Positions 21,986 through 26,281 of a stretch of DNA of 26,281 nucleotides are shown one piece after another; within the stretch, counting starts at the first letter, position 1; every line of letters begins with the position of its first letter. The DNA comes from an uncultured Spirochaetaceae bacterium. Lineage in GTDB: Bacteria; Spirochaetota; Spirochaetia; Sphaerochaetales; Sphaerochaetaceae. Under the pieces are notes generated by a model. It worked only from the letters and a program-made list of their open reading frames with translations, did not search any database and had not been told where the DNA came from. The position numbers and the translations under genes are program-made. The stretch lies in assembly GCA_947630635.1 (NCBI GenBank), contig CANRIJ010000006.1, forward strand, positions 1 through 26,281, in the 5' to 3' direction.

Positions 21986-21999
21986 GAGATTTTTTAAAA

Positions 22000-22308
22000 A
22001 TGGCTAATGAGAGAATTCGTGTTAAGCTTAGAGGTTTTGATGTGGCACTTGTTGAACAGAGCTCGAAGAGCATTGTCCAGACAGTGCTTGATGCCGGAGC
22101 AAAGGTTTCTGGTCCGGTTCCTCTTCCGACACGCATTAAGAAATATACTGTTCTGCGTTCTCCTCACGTAAATAAAAAGAGCCGCGAGCAATTTGAGATG
22201 AGAACACATAAGAGACTGATTGACATTTTGGATCCTACCCCGAAGGTAGTTGAAGCCCTGATGAAGCTCGAGCTCCCAGCAGGTGTGGATGTAGAGATCA
22301 GACAGTAG
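22000..22308 (+). CDS. rpsJ: 30S ribosomal protein S10
   Basis: 102 residues from ATG 22000, exactly the usual S10 length; the frame extends 8 codons upstream but GGAGA at 21985-21989 supports the downstream start. It has the conserved ERIRVKLRGFDVALVEQS and PLPTRIKKYTVLRSPHVNKK segments and the end block KLELPAGVDVEI. S10 is a 30S head protein and also NusE, the partner of the NusG KOW domain. It is the first ribosomal gene of the S10 operon, 14 bp before rplC. Confidence 0.97.
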   Translation: MANERIRVKLRGFDVALVEQSSKSIVQTVLDAGAKVSGPVPLPTRIKKYTVLRSPHVNKKSREQFEMRTHKRLIDILDPTPKVVEALMKLELPAGVDVEIRQ

Positions 22309-22322
22309 ACGAGGTAACAGAG

Positions 22323-22943
22323 ATGTTAGGGCTTATCGGAAAGAAAGTTGGTATGACACAGGTATTTGACCAGAATGGTCAGCTTACCCCTGTCACTGTT
22401 ATAAAGATAGAAGACAACGTCGTAATTGCCAACAGAAGCGAAGAGAAGGACGGCTATAAGGCCGCTGTTCTTGCAACTGGTGACAAGAAAGAGTCCAGAA
22501 CAACCAAGCCATATGCAGGTCAGTTCAAAGATATCTGCACGCCAAAGAAGGTTGTTAGGGAAATGAGGGATTTCGAAGAGGAAGTCGCAGTTGGCGATAC
22601 TCTTGGAGTAGACCTCTTCAAGGATGTTGTCTATGTGGATGTTACCGGTACTAGTAAGGGTAAGGGATTCCAGGGAGCCATGAAGAGATGGGGCTTCGCT
22701 GGTGGAAGAAAGACACACGGCTCTAAGTTCCATAGAGATCTTGGAGGAACAGGTATGTCATCTACTCCTGCCCACACATTCAAGGGACAGAAGATGGCCG
22801 GTCACATGGGCGATGAGAGAGTTACAGTACAGAACCTAAAGGTTGTTGCAATCGACAGCGAGCTGCAGGTCATCCTCGTCAAGGGAGCTATCCCAGGCGC
22901 TAATCAGGGTACTGTTATTGTAAGAAAGGCAGTGAAGAAATAA
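22323..22943 (+). CDS. rplC: 50S ribosomal protein L3
   Basis: 206 residues, typical for L3, an early assembly protein whose loop reaches toward the peptidyl-transferase centre. It begins LGLIGKKVGMTQVFDQNGQ and carries the central motif GTSKGKGFQGAMKRWGFAGG, then HGSKFHRDLGGTGMSSTPAH. Many L3 proteins have a Gln that is methylated in the GGxxxG region; that was not examined further. Spacing to rpsJ is 14 bp and to rplD 9 bp. Confidence 0.97.
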   Translation: MLGLIGKKVGMTQVFDQNGQLTPVTVIKIEDNVVIANRSEEKDGYKAAVLATGDKKESRTTKPYAGQFKDICTPKKVVREMRDFEEEVAVGDTLGVDLFKDVVYVDVTGTSKGKGFQGAMKRWGFAGGRKTHGSKFHRDLGGTGMSSTPAHTFKGQKMAGHMGDERVTVQNLKVVAIDSELQVILVKGAIPGANQGTVIVRKAVKK

Positions 22944-22952
22944 GAGGGCGCT

Positions 22953-23585
22953 ATGGAAAGAAAGATTTATTCACCTGAGACAGGAAAAGAAGTTGGAACC
23001 ATAAACCTCTCTGATGATGTATTTGGTATCGAGGTTTCAACTGGCTCTATCTACTATGCCATTAGAAACGAAGAGACAAACAGGAGAGTAGGTACTGCCT
23101 GCACAAAGACAAGATCTGAAGTTAATTATTCGAATAACAAGCCATATAGGCAGAAGGGTACTGGAAGCGCCAGAAGAGGAGACAAGAAGTCGCCTTTGGC
23201 AGTTGGCGGTGGAACAGTCTTTGGACCAAAGCCAAAGGACTATACCTATTCAATGCCTAAGAAGCAGAAGAGACTTGCTATTAAGAGCCTTCTTACACTT
23301 GGCGTGCAGGAAGACAGATTGATTGTTGTTGAGGATTTCACCAGCAAAGAGGGAAAGACCAAGGACATGGTCAAGGTTCTGAAGGCACTTAGCACAGATG
23401 ATCAGAGAACCCTCATGATCCTCCCAGAGAATGATTTGCTACTTAGAAGGGCATGTGGAAACATTAAGAAGCTTCATGTTCTTCAGTATAACAATCTCAA
23501 TGCCAGAGAGCTTATGTTTGGCAAGAAGATCATCGTTCTCAAGAGCGCTGCTGAGAATCTCAATGAGTTCTATAAAGAGAGGTAG
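22953..23585 (+). CDS. rplD: 50S ribosomal protein L4
   Basis: 210 residues, normal for L4. The extended loop lining the exit tunnel is present: YRQKGTGSARRGDKKSPLAV, then GGGTVFGPKPKDYTY. Ser stands where many species have Arg or another small residue after KGTG, near the region linked to macrolide resistance, so its meaning is uncertain. In gamma-proteobacteria L4 represses its own operon; a target could be the tuf-rpsJ hairpin. The AGAGGG site precedes the ATG, and the stop is 5 bp before rplW. Confidence 0.96.
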   Translation: MERKIYSPETGKEVGTINLSDDVFGIEVSTGSIYYAIRNEETNRRVGTACTKTRSEVNYSNNKPYRQKGTGSARRGDKKSPLAVGGGTVFGPKPKDYTYSMPKKQKRLAIKSLLTLGVQEDRLIVVEDFTSKEGKTKDMVKVLKALSTDDQRTLMILPENDLLLRRACGNIKKLHVLQYNNLNARELMFGKKIIVLKSAAENLNEFYKER

Positions 23586-23590
23586 TAGTG

Positions 23591-23965
23591 ATGAAAGAAG
23601 AGCAGAAAGTCGATAAGAAAAAGGCAGATAGCACAGAGAGCATCACAGAACAGCAGGGTGGTCTGAGACCTGAGCAGATTATCATCGAGCCTATTTTGAG
23701 CGAGAAGTCAAATGCGGCTAAGGAGAAGGATCCTAAGAAGTACACTTTTGTAGTTCATATGGATGCAAATAAGCCAATGATTATGCATGCAGTTAAGACT
23801 CTCTTCAACGTTGACTGCACGAAGTGCAATACGATGATCTTCGCAGGAAAGCCCAAGCGCTCAAGAAGAGACAGATCGAGAAGAATTGGCTATACCTCCC
23901 AGTGGAAGAAAGCTATAGTAACATTGGCCAAGGGTCAGTCCATAGCGGCCATTGACAATATCTAA
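23591..23965 (+). CDS. rplW: 50S ribosomal protein L23 with N-terminal extension
   Basis: 124 residues from ATG 23591 (GTG 23588 directly before it is also possible). The conserved core begins near residue 29 (QIIIEPILSEKS) and continues through AVKTLFNVDCTKCNTM to RRIGYTSQWKKAIVTL. L23 sits at the tunnel exit and docks trigger factor and SRP. Compared with the usual ~95-100 residues there is an extra N-terminal stretch of about 20 charged residues (KEEQKVDKKKADSTESITEQ), probably disordered. An AGAGAGG site lies upstream in the end of rplD. Confidence 0.95.
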   Translation: MKEEQKVDKKKADSTESITEQQGGLRPEQIIIEPILSEKSNAAKEKDPKKYTFVVHMDANKPMIMHAVKTLFNVDCTKCNTMIFAGKPKRSRRDRSRRIGYTSQWKKAIVTLAKGQSIAAIDNI

Positions 23966-23976
23966 GGAGAAGGAAA

Positions 23977-24801
23977 ATGGCTTTAAAGACCTATAAACCA
24001 ACTACACCGGGATTGAGACAGAGAGTAACTCTCGTTAAAGACGAGATTACAGCTCAGAAGCCGGAAAAGTCCCTTACTAAGCATCTTCACAAGCATGGTG
24101 GAAGGGACAATCATGGCAGAATCAGCGTCAGAAGAAGAGGCGGCGGACACAAGAGAGCCTACAGAATCATCGATTTCAGAAGAAATAAGTATGGAGCTGA
24201 GGGTACTGTAAAAACCATTGAGTACGATCCAAACAGAAGCGCAAATATCTGCCTTATCTTCTATAGAGATGGCGAGAAGAGATATATAGTTCATCCAAAG
24301 GGACTGAAAGTCGGAGATAAGATCATCAGCGGACCAGAGGCTCCACTCACAGTTGGAAATGCTCTTCCTTTGAAGAATATTCCACTTGGACTTCAGGTTC
24401 ACAATGTTGAGCTTACTCAGGGAAGAGGTGCCCAGCTTGCAAGGTCTGCCGGTCTCTCGGCAACAATTGTAGCTAAGGATGGAAAGTATGTTACCCTTAA
24501 GCTCCCATCGGGAGAGATGAGAATGGTCTTCCAGGAGTGCTATGCAACAATTGGCGTTGTAGGCAACGAGGATCATATGAATATCTCCCTTGGCAAAGCA
24601 GGAGCCTCAAGGCATCTTGGCAGAAGGCCAAAGGTTAGAGGTGTCGCCATGAACCCAGTCGATCACCCACATGGAGGTGGAGAAGGCAAGACTGCCGCAG
24701 GAAGACATCCTGTCACACCGTGGGGTAAGCCGACTAAGGGCGCTAAGACACGTTCAAAGAAGAAGCCTTCCAATAAATTCATCGTTAAAAGGCGCAAGTA
24801 G
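23977..24801 (+). CDS. rplB: 50S ribosomal protein L2
   Basis: 274 residues, the canonical length of L2, which joins the subunits and supports peptidyl-transferase activity. It has GGRDNHGRISVRRRGGGHKR near the N-terminus, the central SH3-like domain (VHNVELTQGRGAQLARSAG) and the C-terminal motif NPVDHPHGGGEGKTAAGRHP, whose His corresponds to the functionally important E. coli His229. A clear AAGGAGAAGGAA site precedes the ATG. It is 11 bp after rplW and 8 bp before rpsS. Confidence 0.98.
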   Translation: MALKTYKPTTPGLRQRVTLVKDEITAQKPEKSLTKHLHKHGGRDNHGRISVRRRGGGHKRAYRIIDFRRNKYGAEGTVKTIEYDPNRSANICLIFYRDGEKRYIVHPKGLKVGDKIISGPEAPLTVGNALPLKNIPLGLQVHNVELTQGRGAQLARSAGLSATIVAKDGKYVTLKLPSGEMRMVFQECYATIGVVGNEDHMNISLGKAGASRHLGRRPKVRGVAMNPVDHPHGGGEGKTAAGRHPVTPWGKPTKGAKTRSKKKPSNKFIVKRRK

Positions 24802-24809
24802 GAGAGTAT

Positions 24810-25082
24810 ATGTCAAGATCTATTAAGAAAGGCCCATTTATTGAAGAGAGGCTCCTTAAAAGGATAGAGGCGGCAAACGCAGCTGGTCAGAAGCCCATGC
24901 TTAAGACCTATTCGAGAAGCTCAACAATCATTCCAGAGATGGTTGGCTTCACCGTATCTGTCCATAACGGAAAGACATTTGTGCCAGTATTCGTCACTGA
25001 GAACCTTGTAGGTCATAAGCTCGGAGAGTTTGCTCCCACAAGGACTTTCAGGGGACACGCATCTGACAAGAAGGGTAAATAG
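24810..25082 (+). CDS. rpsS: 30S ribosomal protein S19
   Basis: 90 residues, normal for S19, a head protein near the A site that binds S13 and 16S rRNA. The conserved N-terminus SRSIKKGPFIEERLLKRIE and the block HNGKTFVPVFVTENLVGHKL are complete, ending GEFAPTRTFRGHASDKKGK. A GGAG site 4-5 bases before the ATG overlaps the rplB stop region. One base separates it from rplV. Confidence 0.97.
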   Translation: MSRSIKKGPFIEERLLKRIEAANAAGQKPMLKTYSRSSTIIPEMVGFTVSVHNGKTFVPVFVTENLVGHKLGEFAPTRTFRGHASDKKGK

Positions 25083-25083
25083 T

Positions 25084-25467
25084 ATGAGTAATGCTGAAGT
25101 TAATACAGGCTACAGAGCCATTGCCCGAAATCTGATGGCTTCTCCCTCAAAGGTTCGCCCAGTTGCGGATCTGGTAAGGGGTAAGGACTATGTTAGAGCA
25201 GTCGGTATCCTTGAGGCACTTCCTCAGAAGGGCGCCAGACTAATTCTCAAGGTTCTCAAGTCTGCAGTGGCAAATGCGCTCTATCAGAATAAGAAGCTTG
25301 ATGAAGAGAGCCTCTATATTTCTGAAATCAGAGTCAATGATGGCCCAAGGCTTAAGAGAGTATGGCCTCGATCCCATGGAAAGAGAGACATTCTCTTGAG
25401 AAGAATGTGCCACATTGTTGTTTATGTGGATGAAACTGCCAATAAGGCTAACAGGAAGGCAAAATAA
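25084..25467 (+). CDS. rplV: 50S ribosomal protein L22
   Basis: 127 residues from ATG 25084, one base after the rpsS stop; the open frame begins 18 codons earlier inside rpsS but that part is only overlap. L22 reaches into the exit tunnel with a beta-hairpin loop, seen here as DGPRLKRVWPRSHGKRDILL. The N-terminal core has the conserved SPSKVRPVADLVRGKDY. Its TAA stop shares a base with the rpsC ATG (TAATG), so translation is coupled. Confidence 0.96.
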   Translation: MSNAEVNTGYRAIARNLMASPSKVRPVADLVRGKDYVRAVGILEALPQKGARLILKVLKSAVANALYQNKKLDEESLYISEIRVNDGPRLKRVWPRSHGKRDILLRRMCHIVVYVDETANKANRKAK

Positions 25468-26171
25468 TGGGTCAGAAAGTTAATCCGATAGGGCTTAGGC
25501 TCGGCATCAACAAGACTTGGAAGTCAAAGTGGTACGTTGATCCAAAAGAGTATGTCGATACTCTGCATGAGGATCTGAAGCTCAGAAAGGCCTTCTTGGC
25601 TTGTCCTGAGGTTCAGGGAGCTGAGATCAGCGACATTGAGATCATCAGAAAGCCTCAGAGAGTTACTCTCTATGTTGCAACTGCAAGACCCGGTGTAATC
25701 ATCGGTGCTAAGGGTGCAAATGTTGAGAAGCTCTCAGAGAAGATGCAGAAGCTCACTGACAAGAAAATCTCCATTAAGATCAAGGAGATTAAGAAGGCAG
25801 AGTGCGATGCACAGCTTATTGCTCAGTCTGTTGCTAAGGCTCTTGAGAACAGAGGTGCCTACAGAAGAGCAATGAAGAATGCTGTCTCTAGGGCAATAGC
25901 CGGTGGTGTACAGGGAATCAAGATCAGATGCTCAGGCAGACTCGGCGGAGCAGAGATTGCCAGAACCGAATGGATGAAGGAGGGAAGAGTTCCACTTCAT
26001 ACTCTCAGATCTGACATTGACTACGGCTTTGCAATCGCAAAGACATCATTTGGCGCAATTGGCGTTAAGGTTTGGGTCTTCAATGGTGAGATCTATGATA
26101 AGGCCAAGAATGATGATGAGACAGTAGGTACCTTGGTTAAGAGAAAGACCGGGGATGAGGTTAAGGGGTAG
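25467..26171 (+). CDS. rpsC: 30S ribosomal protein S3
   Basis: 234 residues, typical for S3, part of the mRNA entry channel. It starts with the hallmark MGQKVNPIGLRLGINKTWKS, contains a type II KH domain with the GxxG loop in ARPGVIIGAKGANVEKL, and the C-terminal domain has GIKIRCSGRLGGAEIARTEW followed by the conserved HTLRSDIDYGFA block. Its ATG overlaps the rplV stop by one base. Two consecutive TAG codons end the gene, 5 bp before rplP. Confidence 0.98.
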   Translation: MGQKVNPIGLRLGINKTWKSKWYVDPKEYVDTLHEDLKLRKAFLACPEVQGAEISDIEIIRKPQRVTLYVATARPGVIIGAKGANVEKLSEKMQKLTDKKISIKIKEIKKAECDAQLIAQSVAKALENRGAYRRAMKNAVSRAIAGGVQGIKIRCSGRLGGAEIARTEWMKEGRVPLHTLRSDIDYGFAIAKTSFGAIGVKVWVFNGEIYDKAKNDDETVGTLVKRKTGDEVKG

Positions 26172-26176
26172 TAGAT

Positions 26177-26281
26177 ATGCTTAGTCCTAAGAGAGTCAAA
26201 TACAGAAAGAAACAGAGAGGCAAGAGGGACGGTGTTGCTCACAGAGGCAACACAATCAGCTATGGAGAGTATGGGCTGATG
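26177..26281 (+). CDS. rplP: 50S ribosomal protein L16, 3'-truncated by the window
   Basis: The first 35 residues are visible: the L16 N-terminus MLSPKRVKYRKKQRGKRDG, then AHRGNTISYGEYGLM. Full-length L16 is about 137 residues, so the rest lies beyond the window. L16 organises the A-site side of the 50S subunit. The ATG at 26177 follows AAGGGG at the end of rpsC. Its place after rpsC is the standard S10-operon order. Confidence 0.95.
   Translation, partial: MLSPKRVKYRKKQRGKRDGVAHRGNTISYGEYGLM

Noticed and set aside
21976..21999. Eight-codon extension of S10
   Set aside because: ATG 22000 gives the standard 102-residue protein and has its own ribosome-binding site; the extension overlaps the tail of the hairpin region.
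22947..22990. Possible macrolide-resistance change in L4 (Ser after KGTG)
   Set aside because: The position varies among bacteria and the neighbouring loop is normal, so no resistance claim is justified.
23983..24576. 197-codon minus-strand frame inside rplB
   Set aside because: Antisense shadow of L2 with no recognisable protein features.
25030..25083. Extended start of L22 inside rpsS
   Set aside because: The extra 18 residues only reflect an open frame within rpsS; ATG 25084 matches family length.
1..26281. Mobile elements, CRISPR arrays, toxin-antitoxin pairs
   Set aside because: No transposase or integrase motifs, no regularly spaced repeats, and no paired small genes with such features were seen on either strand.

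Overview
The window reads as a chromosomal segment of a bacterium, most likely a spirochaete-like, gut-type lineage. That placement is an inference. It rests on the order tRNA-Thr, rpmG, tRNA-Trp, secE, nusG, on an EF-Tu that looks like treponemal ones, and on a lipoprotein gene with a G-homopolymer in its promoter, as known from Treponema. Arginine is written almost entirely as AGA/AGG. I see no transposase, integrase, CRISPR array or plasmid function.

Layout. Bases 1-5679 hold unrelated housekeeping genes: the 3' part of a class II UvrA-type ATPase, a convergent thioredoxin with a CPHC active site, glycogen phosphorylase with a clear terminator, and a CmpB-family membrane protein. From a near-consensus promoter at 5716 the transcription/translation supercluster begins: tRNA-Thr(GGT), rpmG, tRNA-Trp(CCA), secE, nusG, a probable L1-binding leader, rplK, rplA, rplJ, rplL, rpoB, rpoC, rpsL, rpsG and a small Cys-rich unknown, closed by a terminator at 18991-19020. 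Where fusA would normally follow there is a 1.8-kb accessory interval. It holds a lipoprotein gene between two terminators whose 27-nt cores are identical, an unknown 125-aa protein, and a convergent TSCPD-family protein. A second strong promoter (20477-20505) and a roughly 230-nt hairpin-rich leader then start tuf, followed by rpsJ, rplC, rplD, rplW, rplB, rpsS, rplV, rpsC and the start of rplP.

The gene content is mostly canonical, but several things stand out. First, the RNA polymerase core is strikingly divergent exactly where bacteria are most invariant: fork loop 2 and the Rif region, the beta segment around E. coli 672-686, the F-loop, bridge helix, trigger loop, and C-terminal signatures of beta'. 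The catalytic Asp triad, the active-site lysines and the zinc cysteines are all kept, and ribosomal proteins and EF-Tu nearby look ordinary. Second, the lipoprotein gene has a run of nine G between a perfect -35 box and its candidate -10, with a 12-bp perfect palindrome over the predicted start site. This is the layout of a phase-variable, operator-controlled surface gene. Third, ribosomal protein S12 carries Arg43, the classic streptomycin-resistance residue, and RpoB has Thr at the position of E. coli Ser531. Fourth, tuf has a long structured leader of unknown function.

The genes from 5768 on act together: tRNAs, ribosomal proteins, Sec translocase subunit, NusG and RNA polymerase core form the growth-rate-controlled gene-expression machinery. 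The 5' genes and the 18.7-20.3 kb interval are functionally separate.
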